From NCBI GenBank assembly GCA_003249625.1, contig QKII01000070.1:1-22914 (forward strand): a DNA stretch of 22,914 nucleotides. The letters are read 5' to 3'. This stretch comes from Propionivibrio sp. Lineage in GTDB: Bacteria > Pseudomonadota > Gammaproteobacteria > Burkholderiales > Rhodocyclaceae. Made by a program: the position numbers and the translations under genes. The notes below the pieces were generated by a model. That model did not search any database, was not told the origin of the DNA, and saw only the letters and a program-made list of their open reading frames with translations. This document shows positions 8,688 to 16,804 of this stretch, piece after piece; the first letter of the stretch is position 1, and each line of letters opens with the position of its first letter.

Positions 8688-8802
8688 GACAAGAGCTTTC
8701 TCAAGGTGAAAAATCGGTCGGGTTAATGACTGCTGGATTCTGTCCCGCGCCGGATACCTCGCGGTTCGGGATCGTTGGCTATTCTGCCTGGCTGCCGGCG
8801 AA
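8688..8802 (-). other. fis-purH spacer
   Basis: In these 115 nt between the fis stop and the purH start I see no convincing terminator, purine operator or sigma-70 promoter. This is compatible with readthrough from fis into purHD, but it does not prove it. Confidence 0.4.
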
Positions 8803-9039
8803 TCAAAACAACTGGTGTTCGTTGATCTTTTTGCGCAGGGTGTTGCGGTTGATGCCGAGCATTTCGGCCGCCAGCGTCTGGTTGCCACCGGCTTGGTGCA
8901 AGATGACTTCAAGCATCGGGCGCTCGACGCTCTTCAGCACCATGTCGTAAACATTGGTCGGCGCTTCGCCGTCCAGATCGTGGAAATACGTTTCCAGGGC
9001 GCCGCGGATGCAGGCGGCGATGTCGTTGGTCTTTTTCAT
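8803..9039 (-). CDS. fis: Fis-family nucleoid-associated DNA-binding protein
   Basis: The 78-residue protein is a homodimeric DNA-bending regulator. The C-terminal helix-turn-helix (about 51-76) reads [27 protein letters not shown], shown here in parts: [12 protein letters not shown] then [15 protein letters not shown], nearly identical to E. coli Fis. The dimerisation helices precede it ([29 protein letters not shown]). It is about 20 residues shorter than E. coli Fis (98 aa) and lacks the N-terminal arm used there to activate Hin/Gin invertases, so it can be expected to bend DNA but not to stimulate such inversions. The ATG overlaps the dusB stop by four bases, the dusB-fis arrangement also found in enterobacteria. 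Confidence 0.95.
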   Translation of the reverse strand: MKKTNDIAACIRGALETYFHDLDGEAPTNVYDMVLKSVERPMLEVILHQAGGNQTLAAEMLGINRNTLRKKINEHQLF

Positions 9040-10076
9040 GCGGCGAGTCCCTCAATGTTTTTGTCTTCGGCCGTATCCTGAGTTTCGTAATTCAGGTGTT
9101 CGCTGTGCTCGGCAAGGCCCAGGAAGAATGCATTAACCGCTTCGCGCTGTTCCTCGACGGTGGGCAGTTGGTTCATGCGATGGCGAAACGCCGCTGAACC
9201 GACCAGGCCCTTGGTGTACCAGGAGATGTGTTTGCGCGCGACACGCACGCCAGTCTCGATACCGTAGAAGTCGTACAGATCTTCCAGATGCGCAAGGAGA
9301 ATGGCGTGAATTTCGCTGACGCGCGGCGGCGGCAGGTGCGTGCCGGTCGCCAGGTAGTGCTCGATCTCGCGGAAAAGCCAGGGTCTGCCCTGCGCAGCAC
9401 GGCCGACCATCAGCGCGTCGACGCCGGTGGCATCGAGCACAAGCTTTGCCTTTTCCGGGGAGGTGATGTCACCGTTGGCGATGATCGGGATGCGCGCGGC
9501 GGCCTTCACCGCGGCGATCGTTTCGTATTCGGCGTGGCCGGTGTAGCCACAGGCGCGGGTTCTGCCATGCACCGCGAGCGCGCGGATGCCCGACTGTTCC
9601 GCAATTTTCAGGATGGCCAGCGCGTTTCGGTTGCCCTTGTCCCAGCCCGTACGGATTTTAAGCGTGACCGGAGTGTCCGGCACGGCCTTGACCACCGCTT
9701 CGAGAATCCGCCCGACCAGCGGTTCGTCCTTCAGCAGCGCGGAACCGGCCATTACGTTGCAGATCTTCTTGGCCGGGCAACCCATGTTGATGTCGATGAT
9801 CTGTGCGCCCCGCTCGACATTGTGGCGGGCCGCGTCAGCCATCATCTCCGGGATCGATCCGGCGATCTGCACCGAAATCGGCTCGACCTCGCCGTCGTGA
9901 TTGGCTCGTCGCTGCGTCTTGGCGCTGCCGTAGAGCAGCGAGTTCGACGTGACCATCTCCGAAACGGCCAGTCCTGCGCCCATCTTCTTGCACAACTGGC
10001 GGAAGGGACGGTCCGTCACCCCGGCCATGGGCGCGACGAAGAGATTATTCCGGAGCGAATAGCCGACGAATTGCAT
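9036..10076 (-). CDS. dusB: tRNA-dihydrouridine synthase B
   Basis: DusB reduces specific uridines of the tRNA D-loop using FMN and NADPH. The 346-residue protein is a TIM barrel starting LFVAPMAGVTDRPFR, with SEMVTSNSL, VQIAGSIPEMM, DINMGCPAKK (catalytic C100), TLKIRTGWD, LAVHGRTR, IIANGDITSPEKA, ALMVGRAAQGRPWLF and a C-terminal helical domain (HLEDLYDFYG, VARKHISWYTKG) that binds tRNA. Length agrees with E. coli DusB plus a longer tail ending in the fis overlap. No Shine-Dalgarno stands before ATG 10076. The gene heads a leftward operon with fis, and in enterobacteria DusB translation helps fis expression; the four-base overlap here suggests similar coupling. Confidence 0.96.
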   Translation of the reverse strand: MQFVGYSLRNNLFVAPMAGVTDRPFRQLCKKMGAGLAVSEMVTSNSLLYGSAKTQRRANHDGEVEPISVQIAGSIPEMMADAARHNVERGAQIIDINMGCPAKKICNVMAGSALLKDEPLVGRILEAVVKAVPDTPVTLKIRTGWDKGNRNALAILKIAEQSGIRALAVHGRTRACGYTGHAEYETIAAVKAAARIPIIANGDITSPEKAKLVLDATGVDALMVGRAAQGRPWLFREIEHYLATGTHLPPPRVSEIHAILLAHLEDLYDFYGIETGVRVARKHISWYTKGLVGSAAFRHRMNQLPTVEEQREAVNAFFLGLAEHSEHLNYETQDTAEDKNIEGLAA

Positions 10077-10371
10077 GGGAGTAGTAGCGGACGGACAGCG
10101 AAGGGAGCGGATTTTACTCTCGTTGCTGCCTAAAAAATAGACGAATTAGTCGTTCGGGAAAGCAAAAAAACGCTTGATTTTTTGAATTTTTGTGCGTTGA
10201 ACTGGCAGGATAGGTCGGCGATTTCCAATGAAACAGGGCGTTAGTTCGGAAAAACTCAGGTAAAGATCGAAGTTCTTCAATTTGCAGGGTGACGCGCGGG
10301 ATGTGGAAAACCGAACGAGGCATGCCGGTCCTCACCGGCATGCCTCGCGGGGTGTTGCGGGTTCTGCTGAC
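10077..10371. promoter_or_regulatory. AT-rich region upstream of dusB-fis, with candidate promoter
   Basis: This 295-nt gap has no convincing gene. On the minus strand TAAAAT (10116-10111) is followed by a GC-rich CCGCTCCC, an arrangement like a discriminator, and would give a leader of about 28 nt for dusB; the -35 (TATTTT) is poor. Upstream are A/T runs at 10132-10137, 10164-10170, 10178-10183 and 10187-10191, which could act as an UP element, a bent segment or Fis/IHF targets. The right end of the gap contains the min operon terminator (10316-10347). Confidence 0.45.
10305..10347 (-). terminator. Intrinsic terminator of the min operon
   Basis: Perfect 14-bp inverted repeat, CGAGGCATGCCGGT (10316-10329) and ACCGGCATGCCTCG (10334-10347), with a 4-nt loop, 24 nt after the minE stop. 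Reading leftward it is followed by TTCGGTTTT, an interrupted U-run, so the stem is strong and the tail modest. Confidence 0.8.
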
Positions 10372-10638
10372 CTACCGGTCGCCGTCGGGTTCCGGCAGGA
10401 CGATATTGACTTCCAGAACTTCGTAATTTCCCTGTTTTTCCAGCGAAACCTTGATGTCGTCCGGGTTGATCGCCACGTATTTCGAGATCACCGCGATCAG
10501 TTCTTTCTGCATCTCAGGCAGGAATTCCTTCTTGCCCGACAGGCCGCTTCGCTCGTGCGCAATGATCAGTTGCAGGCGTTCCTTGGCCAGCGCGGCGGAT
10601 TTCGGTTTGCTGCCGAAGAGGAGAGTGAGCAGGGACAT
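10372..10638 (-). CDS. minE: Cell division topological specificity factor MinE
   Basis: MinE displaces MinCD from the membrane, stimulates MinD ATPase and drives pole-to-pole oscillation. The 88-residue protein has the usual size and layout: an N-terminal membrane-targeting start (MSLLTLLFG), the anti-MinCD helix region ([13 protein letters not shown], about 18-30), and the topological-specificity domain ([36 protein letters not shown]). The ATG follows the minD stop with no gap, and GGAGGG (10650-10645) sits six bases before it inside minD. It is the last gene before the min terminator. Confidence 0.98.
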   Translation of the reverse strand: MSLLTLLFGSKPKSAALAKERLQLIIAHERSGLSGKKEFLPEMQKELIAVISKYVAINPDDIKVSLEKQGNYEVLEVNIVLPEPDGDR

Positions 10639-11460
10639 CTATTTCCCTCCGAAAAGTCGCTTGAACAGTCCGGGCTTCTCGTAATCGACGAAACGCAGCG
10701 GCTTGGTCTGGCCGAGGAAGCGGTCGACGATGTCGAGATAGGCTTCGGAGACGTCGCTGTCCTTGAGGTGAATCGCCGGCGTGCCCTGGTTGGACGATTG
10801 CAGCACCGATTCCGATTCGGGAATGACGCCGATGATCGGCACGCGCAGAATCTCCTGCACGTCCTTGTAGGAAAGCATTTCGCCTTCCTCGACGCGCTTG
10901 GGCGAATAGCGGGTGATCAACAGGTGCTCCTTGACCGGTTCCTCACCGTTGATCGCGCGTCGCGACTTGGCCTGGATGATGCCGAGAATGCGGTCGGAGT
11001 CGCGGACAGAGGAAACTTCCGGGTTGGTGACGATCAGCGCTTCGTCGGCAAAGGTCAGGGCCATCACGGCGCCACGCTCGATGCCGGCCGGCGAGTCGCA
11101 GACGACGTAATCGAAGCCCATGTGTTCGAGCTCCTTCAGCACCTTCTCGACGCCTTCCTCCGTCAGCGCATCCTTGTCGCGCGTCTGTGAGGCGGGCAGG
11201 ACGTAAAGGTTGTCGTTGCCGCAGTGCTTGTCCTTGATCAGGGCCTGGGTCAGCGTCGCTTCGCCGTTGAGGACGTTGATCAGGTCATAGACTACGCGGC
11301 GCTCGCAGCCCATGATCAGATCGAGGTTGCGCAGGCCGACGTCGAAGTCGATCACGGCGGTCTTGAAGCCGCGCAGCGCCAAGCCGGAGGAGAAGCTGGC
11401 ACTGGTGGTGGTTTTGCCTACGCCACCCTTGCCGGAGGTCACGACGATGATTCTTGTCAC
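10639..11460 (-). CDS. minD: Septum site-determining ATPase MinD
   Basis: MinD binds the inner membrane in its ATP form and recruits MinC. The 273-residue protein shows the deviant Walker A motif GKGGVGKTTTS (10-20, with signature Lys K11), VIDFDVGLRNLDLIMGCERR, the switch-like FDYVVCDSPAGIERGA, TNPEVSSVRDSDR, and a C-terminal amphipathic membrane-targeting helix ending GLFKRLFGGK. The start is GTG at 11460-11458; family similarity begins there (TRIIVVTSGKGG). The Shine-Dalgarno is weak (GAAAG). It lies 60 nt after minC and directly abuts minE. Confidence 0.98.
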   Translation of the reverse strand: MTRIIVVTSGKGGVGKTTTSASFSSGLALRGFKTAVIDFDVGLRNLDLIMGCERRVVYDLINVLNGEATLTQALIKDKHCGNDNLYVLPASQTRDKDALTEEGVEKVLKELEHMGFDYVVCDSPAGIERGAVMALTFADEALIVTNPEVSSVRDSDRILGIIQAKSRRAINGEEPVKEHLLITRYSPKRVEEGEMLSYKDVQEILRVPIIGVIPESESVLQSSNQGTPAIHLKDSDVSEAYLDIVDRFLGQTKPLRFVDYEKPGLFKRLFGGK

Positions 11461-11520
11461 GGCAGTCTTTCGTCAAAAAAAACAGAATTTTACCTGCTGA
11501 ATGCGGTTTTCCGATTGGCA
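11461..11520 (-). promoter_or_regulatory. minC-minD spacer with possible internal promoter
   Basis: The 60-nt spacer holds TAAAAT (11492-11487, minus strand) and then a run of eight T before the minD GTG. TAAAAT resembles a -10, but no -35 is evident. The T-run has no hairpin directly before it, so I do not call a terminator. Confidence 0.3.
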
Positions 11521-12312
11521 TCAATCGGTTTTTAATGCCTTGATGAGCAACGTGCTTGAACCATCTTCCGCTGTTTCGCCAAGTTGTATTTGTACCGGTT
11601 TCCCGGCAAGAGTATCTGGAATGCCTGCCTCGAAGGTTCGATAGACGCCTGCGATCGACACCAGTTCAGCCTCGAAGCGCGTGGTGAAGATGCGCGCGCC
11701 GGCTTCGCCGCTGGCGCCAGCCAGCGCCCGGCCACGGAGCGGCGCGTAGATGTGGATGCTGCCATCGGCGATGACTTCCGCGCCGGCATTGACGGCCGCC
11801 AGCACGACGAGATCGCCTCCGCGGGCGTAGACCTGCTGTCCGGAACGCAAGGGGCGATCGATGATCTGCGTTGGCCTGGAAACGGGAGGTGGTGGTGCCG
11901 GTGGCGGTTCCTGCGGAGCGGGAGCGGCCGGTTGCGTCGCGGGCGGTTTCTCCGGCGCCGGTTCGGCCGTGGCGCGCGCGGGGCGCTTGAGCGCGGTGAT
12001 GGACGGCAGGTCGGCGGCGGCGGCTGAAGTGCTCAGCGCCTCATTTGCACCGCGTACGCCGACGACGTGCAGGCCATGCTTCGAAAAAATCGCACGGATC
12101 GCCGTCCAGTCAGGGGTATCCTGTGCCGCCGGATCGATGTTTTCCAGTTCGAGTACGGCCGCGTCTCCGTCGAAAAAAGCGTCGTCGCCAAAGAGTTCGC
12201 TGGCTGTCTTCGCCAGTTGCTCCGGGTTCAGTGTATGCAGTGTGACGCTGACGACGGGAAGTGTCGTTCCTTTGAATTCGATCAGTTGCGGCTTCTTGTG
12301 TGCGCGGGCCAT
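11521..12312 (-). CDS. minC: Septum site-determining protein MinC
   Basis: MinC, brought to the membrane by MinD, blocks FtsZ polymerisation away from mid-cell. The 263-residue protein has the N-terminal FtsZ-inhibiting domain (about 1-105: [42 protein letters not shown]), a Pro/Ala-rich linker (about 110-155), and the C-terminal beta-helix that dimerises and binds MinD ([21 protein letters not shown] split around 158-178, [30 protein letters not shown]). The linker is longer and more proline-rich than in E. coli MinC (231 aa), which explains the extra length. No Shine-Dalgarno precedes ATG 12312. It heads minCDE and starts 70 nt after the GGDEF/EAL gene. Confidence 0.97.
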   Translation of the reverse strand: MARAHKKPQLIEFKGTTLPVVSVTLHTLNPEQLAKTASELFGDDAFFDGDAAVLELENIDPAAQDTPDWTAIRAIFSKHGLHVVGVRGANEALSTSAAAADLPSITALKRPARATAEPAPEKPPATQPAAPAPQEPPPAPPPPVSRPTQIIDRPLRSGQQVYARGGDLVVLAAVNAGAEVIADGSIHIYAPLRGRALAGASGEAGARIFTTRFEAELVSIAGVYRTFEAGIPDTLAGKPVQIQLGETAEDGSSTLLIKALKTD

Positions 12313-12382
12313 GGAGCGGTGCAGTGGTTGATTGGTTGCGAAAATTGCAGCAGTCTAGCCGACTCCGTCCGGTGGCGAAAGC
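12313..12382 (-). promoter_or_regulatory. Spacer upstream of minC, weak candidate promoter
   Basis: These 70 nt lie between the stop of the c-di-GMP gene and minC. On the minus strand the sequence GGCTAGACT (around 12360-12352) resembles a -10 element, and TTTCGC lies about 18 nt upstream as a poor -35. No terminator is visible, so readthrough from the upstream gene remains possible. Confidence 0.3.
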
Positions 12383-15300
12383 TCAGCGCCGGGCGTAGGC
12401 TTCGAAATCCTCAAGCGGCATCGGGCGGCCGAACAGATAACCTTGATAGTGGTTGCATCCCTGCTCTGCCAGCTTGAGCAATTGCGCTTCCGTCTCGACG
12501 CCCTCGGCAATGATGTTCAACCCGAAATTCTCCCCGAGTGCGACGATCATCCGGGCAATTGCGGCGTCGTCCGGGTCGGAGAGGATGTCGCGAATGAATC
12601 CCTGGTCGATCTTTAGCTGATCGAGCGGCAGCCGCTTGATGTAGCTGAGCGAAGAGTAACCCGTACCGAAGTCGTCCAGGGAAAGACCAATCCCGTGAGC
12701 CTTGATTGCGGTCATTTTGGCGACGACATCGTCGATGTCCGTGACCATGATCCCCTCGGTCAGTTCGAGCTTGAGACGCTGCGGTTTTGCGCCGCTCTGT
12801 TCGATGATTTCGAAAAGGCGCTCTACGAAGGCTTTCTGCTGGAACTGTCGGGGGCTGATGTTTACGGAGACGGAATGTTGTGCCAGTGCCGGGTCCGCTT
12901 CCCATAGCTTCAACTGGGTGCAAACGGTTGATAACACCCATTCGCCGATCGGGATGATCAGTCCTGTTTCTTCGGCAACATCGATGAAGATCCGTGCCGG
13001 TACCGAGGCGTAGCGCGGGTCGTACCAGCGCAGGAGAGCTTCTGCGCCGGTCAGCCGGCAAGCGGAATCGACCTGCGGCTGAAAGTGGACGACGAAATGC
13101 CCGTCCTGAAGCGCCTCACGAAGTCCGGCTTCGAGCGATGCACGGGCGGATACGACCGCCTGCATTTCCGGGTCGAAGAAGCGCAGCGTGTTGCGACCGG
13201 CCGATTTCGCTTGGTACATCGCCATGTCCGCGCGCTTCAGGAGTTCGTCGGCGACTTCGTCGCAGCCGGAGAACATGGCGATGCCGATGCTGGCCGAGCT
13301 GTGATGTTCGTAGCCAGGGAAGTGGTAGGGCTGGCTGAGGCTGGCAATGATTTTTTCGCCAACCCGTTCAGCATGATTGGCGGCGTCGTGCAATGATTCT
13401 CCAAGCGCTTCAAGGATGATTACGAACTCGTCACCCCCCAGGCGAGCCACAGTGTCGCACTCGCGAACGCAAAGCGAGAGCCGCTGCGCCACCTGTCGCA
13501 GGAGGACGTCGCCCTGCTCGTGTCCTAGCGTATCGTTCAGCGTTTTGAAATTGTCGAGATCGATGAACAGCACTGCGCCACACTGGTGGTGACGGCAGCT
13601 TGCCGCCAGCGCCTGCCGCAATCGGTCGGCGAGGAGCTGGCGGTTGGGCAGTTCGGTTAGCTGGTCGAAGTAGGCGAGATGGCGTATTTCCTCTTCCGCA
13701 AGCCTCTGCTCGGTAATGTCCTCGATTCCTGCGACGTAGTGGGTCGTGACTCCGGCGTCATCGCGGACGGCGGTGACGCTGAGTCGCGTCGGAAAGTCCT
13801 CGCCGCTCTCACGGCGAGCCCAGAACTCGCCCTGCCAGGCGCCATCGCTTTCGAGGCTTCGCAGCAATTCGGCGAGGAACTCGGGCGGGTTTCGCTCGGA
13901 ATGGATGATAGAGGGGGGGTGGGGCAGCAGTTCATCGATGGTGTAACCGACCATTTGCAGGAATGCGCGGTTGGCGCGCACGAAACGGTGCTGCGCGTCG
14001 GTGATGAACATTCCTTCGCGCGATTCAAAGGCGGTGGCCGCGACGCGCAGCTGTTGTTCAGCCAGCTTCTGGTCGGTAATGTCGCGAAACTCGGTAACAC
14101 GTACCGTTTTACCCCTGTAGGGAATGTTCTTTCCTCTGACGACAATGGGATAGGTCGTTCCATCCTTCCGCAGACCTTCGACTTCGTAGGGGCGATTTTG
14201 ACCGCTCCTGATGTGGCTCCGAACCGTGTCGCGCCACACCGGTGCGATGAGCTGGAGACCGTCCATGCTAACGAGTTCGTCATGGGAAAAGCCGGTCATG
14301 TCGGCGAGTCCTTGATTGCAATCCAGTATCGTGCCCTTGTCGTGAATCGCGATTCCTCCGAACGAGCCGTCATGCAGGGCCTTGAAGCGTTGCTCGCTCT
14401 CGCGCAGCGCCAACTCGCGTTGCTGGATCTGACCGAGCGATTCGTTGAACGCGGCAATGAGTACGCCGATCTCGTCGTTGCGGGTTACCGGCAAGAGCTG
14501 GAATGTGTCTCCGGTTTTCTTTGTTTCGTCGAGTGTCCTTGCCGCGTCGCCAAGGGGACTCAGCTGCCGATGCAATAGCCACCACATGATGCTGCCGGCA
14601 AGCACGGTAACCAATGCCGCGGCAAGGAGAATGCCCCGATGAATCTCGTTGATTGGCGCGAAGGCTTCTTCGGTGGGTAACGTGGCCGCCGCGACCCATC
14701 CTGCAGAAGGTATCGCGTGGCTGGCTGCGAATATTTCGACGCCGTAGGCGTTTCGCTGGATCTGCGTCATTGGCGGGTGTGCCAGCCCGCGGTCGGTACC
14801 GGGATTGACGCCGGGGGGTGGGAGTACTTCCAGGTTGCGGCGGCTGTCCGTCGCTTTCATGATCAGGCGGGTTTCCGGCGAGATGACAAAGAACCCGCCT
14901 GTCCTTCCGTGACGGGTTTCGGTGATGGGGTCGAAGAAGCTGGCCTGGTCGAGGCGTGTGCCGCCGCACAACGTTCCGATTGGGTTCCCTTTTGCATCGC
15001 GGATGGGGACGGCCATCACGATCACCATCGTGCCTACGACCCGTCCCTTTATCGGGAGCGAGACGACCGGCTTGTTGCCACGGAACGCCTTCACAAAATA
15101 CTCACGGTCCCGGTAGTTGACGCCGAGGCGGCCCGTCGAGCGCGGAATATCGGCAATGGCGGTGCCTTCTGCATCCGTTAGCCAGAGTCCTGTATTGAAC
15201 ATGCTCTGCAGGACAACGTGCTGCTCGAGACGCTGTTGCAGCATCCCGTGATGCAACAGCAATGATGGTTCCAGCTTGGCGGCGGTCAGCTCCAGTGCCC

Positions 15301-15511
15301 GGATTCGGTTGCTGATGTCGCTGTCGATTTTTTTCGCGACAAAAGCGATCGTTGTTCGTTGCTGTTCGCTGACGAGACGAACAATCCCCTCTCTTAACAA
15401 CCGGCTGGCGTAGAAAGATAGCGACCAGACCGAGGCAACGATCAGGCCAAGCGTGACGAGGAGGATGCGCGTCTTCAATGAATGGCGGCGGAGTGTCTGG
15501 AAATCCATCAT
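12383..15511 (-). CDS. Membrane sensor diguanylate cyclase/phosphodiesterase (Cache-HAMP-PAS-PAS-GGDEF-EAL)
   Basis: The 1042-residue protein is predicted to make and/or degrade cyclic di-GMP in response to a periplasmic or internal signal. Order: TM helix (about 15-36), periplasmic double-Cache sensor (about 38-290, with YRDREYF at 133-139), TM helix (about 293-314), HAMP (about 315-366), PAS (about 370-480), PAS (about 488-603), GGDEF domain (about 612-780), EAL domain (about 790-1040). Both catalytic signatures are intact: GGDEF at 692-696, EAL at 824-826 with DDFGTGYSSL at 946-955 and AEGVE at 1002-1006. The product-inhibition I-site RECD (683-686) lies five residues before GGDEF. The start is ATG 15511 (a second ATG follows at once), with GAGGA seven bases upstream. 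The ligand and net activity cannot be read from sequence. Confidence 0.95.
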   Translation of the reverse strand: MMDFQTLRRHSLKTRILLVTLGLIVASVWSLSFYASRLLREGIVRLVSEQQRTTIAFVAKKIDSDISNRIRALELTAAKLEPSLLLHHGMLQQRLEQHVVLQSMFNTGLWLTDAEGTAIADIPRSTGRLGVNYRDREYFVKAFRGNKPVVSLPIKGRVVGTMVIVMAVPIRDAKGNPIGTLCGGTRLDQASFFDPITETRHGRTGGFFVISPETRLIMKATDSRRNLEVLPPPGVNPGTDRGLAHPPMTQIQRNAYGVEIFAASHAIPSAGWVAAATLPTEEAFAPINEIHRGILLAAALVTVLAGSIMWWLLHRQLSPLGDAARTLDETKKTGDTFQLLPVTRNDEIGVLIAAFNESLGQIQQRELALRESEQRFKALHDGSFGGIAIHDKGTILDCNQGLADMTGFSHDELVSMDGLQLIAPVWRDTVRSHIRSGQNRPYEVEGLRKDGTTYPIVVRGKNIPYRGKTVRVTEFRDITDQKLAEQQLRVAATAFESREGMFITDAQHRFVRANRAFLQMVGYTIDELLPHPPSIIHSERNPPEFLAELLRSLESDGAWQGEFWARRESGEDFPTRLSVTAVRDDAGVTTHYVAGIEDITEQRLAEEEIRHLAYFDQLTELPNRQLLADRLRQALAASCRHHQCGAVLFIDLDNFKTLNDTLGHEQGDVLLRQVAQRLSLCVRECDTVARLGGDEFVIILEALGESLHDAANHAERVGEKIIASLSQPYHFPGYEHHSSASIGIAMFSGCDEVADELLKRADMAMYQAKSAGRNTLRFFDPEMQAVVSARASLEAGLREALQDGHFVVHFQPQVDSACRLTGAEALLRWYDPRYASVPARIFIDVAEETGLIIPIGEWVLSTVCTQLKLWEADPALAQHSVSVNISPRQFQQKAFVERLFEIIEQSGAKPQRLKLELTEGIMVTDIDDVVAKMTAIKAHGIGLSLDDFGTGYSSLSYIKRLPLDQLKIDQGFIRDILSDPDDAAIARMIVALGENFGLNIIAEGVETEAQLLKLAEQGCNHYQGYLFGRPMPLEDFEAYARR

Positions 15512-15643
15512 CTGTTTTTCCTCTACGCTGCTGGCAGCCGTTGGCCCATCACCGCGTTGCCCCCCGGTTTTATTGTCTACTCAGTATAAGCAACGTCTTT
15601 TGGTTCGACTACAGAGAGGTCGCTTGTCATCCGCCGGCCCCAT
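15512..15643 (-). promoter_or_regulatory. ubiH to c-di-GMP gene spacer, candidate promoter
   Basis: This 132-nt spacer includes TATACT on the minus strand at 15588-15583, a fair -10 hexamer, about 70 nt before the sensor gene; the matching -35 is weak. No terminator for ubiH is evident. Confidence 0.35.
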
Positions 15644-16804
15644 TCAGAACCAGGCTCGGGCGCCCCATATCATGCGTCGGGCGACGAAGTGCCGAAGTGG
15701 CGGCGCGAGGTCGAGCGCGAGCAGGCCCAATCCGCGCAGTGCCCTGAGCGGTGGAATATCGTTGGAGAAAAGCCGAACGATTCCGTCGGTAAACATGGCG
15801 CTGCCCAGCCGGTCGGGTTGGCGACGTAGTGCGTAGGCGGCGAGAGGTGTCGGCAGACCGGGGTCGCTCCCGTCGCCTTCGAGCAGTGTTTCGGCCAGTT
15901 CCCAAGCATCGCGCAGGCCGAGGTTGAACCCTTGACCGGAAACGGGATGAAGCGTTTGTGCTGTATTGCCGAGCCAGACTTGTCGCGCTGCGGTCAGCCG
16001 CCTGCGCAGGCGCAGGGCGAGCGGGAATGTTGCGCGCGGGCCGGTTGCGATAAGTTCGAGTCGGCCGCCGAACTGGCGGTTGAGCGTGGCGAGAAAGTCA
16101 CCGTCGGAAAGCTCGAGGATGCGTGCAGCTTCGTCCGGTGCCATGGTCAATACCACCGCGTAGCCCTTGTTTACCGGTAGCAGCGCCAGCGGGCCGTCCG
16201 GGGTGAAGCGTTCCCAGGCGCGGTTTTCGTGCGGGGTGGCCGGGGTGACTTCGCAGACGATCGCGTGCTGGTCGTAGTCGCGGACGGCAACGCCGGGATC
16301 GTCCGACGGCGTGCCCTCGGCGTGTACGACGAGGCGGGCTTCGATGCGTTGAAGTTTTCCGGAGGCGTCGATGGTAATCGAAGCTGTTTCCGCCGCTGTT
16401 TCGATCTCGGTAACCTTGGCCGGCGCAATGAGCCGGTCCGTCGGTAACCGAGCGTACAGCCCGGCGAGCAGGTCACGGTAGCGCATTACGTAGCCAAGCG
16501 CGGGGATGGCGTAGTCGGCGGCGTCGATCTGCGTGTTGCCGAAGCCGCCGCGCTGCGAGACATGGATGCGCCGGATGGCGGTGCCGGCGGGCGCGTTCCA
16601 CGCGCCGAGGCGCTCAAGCAACTGCCGGCTGCCGTGCGACAGGGCCAATGCGCGCGGATCCTTTTGCCAGGCGCCGTCGGCCTGGCGGTCGACCAGCAAA
16701 ACGCGTAGAGAGCTTTTTTCCAGCGCCAGCGCGAGCGTTACGCCGACCGGGCCTGCACCGATGATGAGTACGTCGGTGCGCAGTATCTCAGGCGCGTCAG
16801 TCAT
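15644..16804 (-). CDS. ubiH: UbiH/UbiF-family FAD-dependent hydroxylase (ubiquinone synthesis)
   Basis: The 386-residue flavoprotein probably hydroxylates the aromatic ring of a ubiquinone precursor. The N-terminal Rossmann motif GAGPVG (16-21) binds FAD, PRALALSHGSRQLLERLG matches the region after it, and the C-terminal flavin motif reads GNTAQTLHPVSGQ followed by GFNLGLRDAWELAE (279 onward), diagnostic for UbiH/UbiF/Coq6 proteins. The middle 'DG' motif of class A flavin monooxygenases is altered: where ADG is normal the sequence reads AEG (162-164), and the following Arg/Ser residues are absent. The gene starts eight bases inside pepP, the same pepP-ubiH neighbourhood as in E. coli, which supports UbiH over UbiF or UbiI; ring position is inferred. 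Confidence 0.85.
   Translation of the reverse strand: MTDAPEILRTDVLIIGAGPVGVTLALALEKSSLRVLLVDRQADGAWQKDPRALALSHGSRQLLERLGAWNAPAGTAIRRIHVSQRGGFGNTQIDAADYAIPALGYVMRYRDLLAGLYARLPTDRLIAPAKVTEIETAAETASITIDASGKLQRIEARLVVHAEGTPSDDPGVAVRDYDQHAIVCEVTPATPHENRAWERFTPDGPLALLPVNKGYAVVLTMAPDEAARILELSDGDFLATLNRQFGGRLELIATGPRATFPLALRLRRRLTAARQVWLGNTAQTLHPVSGQGFNLGLRDAWELAETLLEGDGSDPGLPTPLAAYALRRQPDRLGSAMFTDGIVRLFSNDIPPLRALRGLGLLALDLAPPLRHFVARRMIWGARAWF

Noticed and set aside
7029..8726. A 565-codon plus-strand open frame antisense to purH, preceded by purine-rich ribosome-binding-like sequence.
   Set aside because: It mirrors purH codon by codon, its predicted protein looks like a GC-driven shadow with no recognisable domain, and the apparent Shine-Dalgarno is the homopurine run discussed for purD. 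A 20-codon frame from ATG 7061 after the same run is equally unsupported.
10114..10341. A 75-codon minus-strand frame in the dusB-minE gap.
   Set aside because: It starts inside the min terminator hairpin and runs over the A-tracts and candidate promoter; it has no ribosome binding site and no recognisable protein.
10316..10347. The perfect palindrome considered as a repetitive extragenic element, operator or recombination site.
   Set aside because: It is seen once in the window, lies just after minE and has a U-containing tail in the right direction, so a terminator is the simplest reading.
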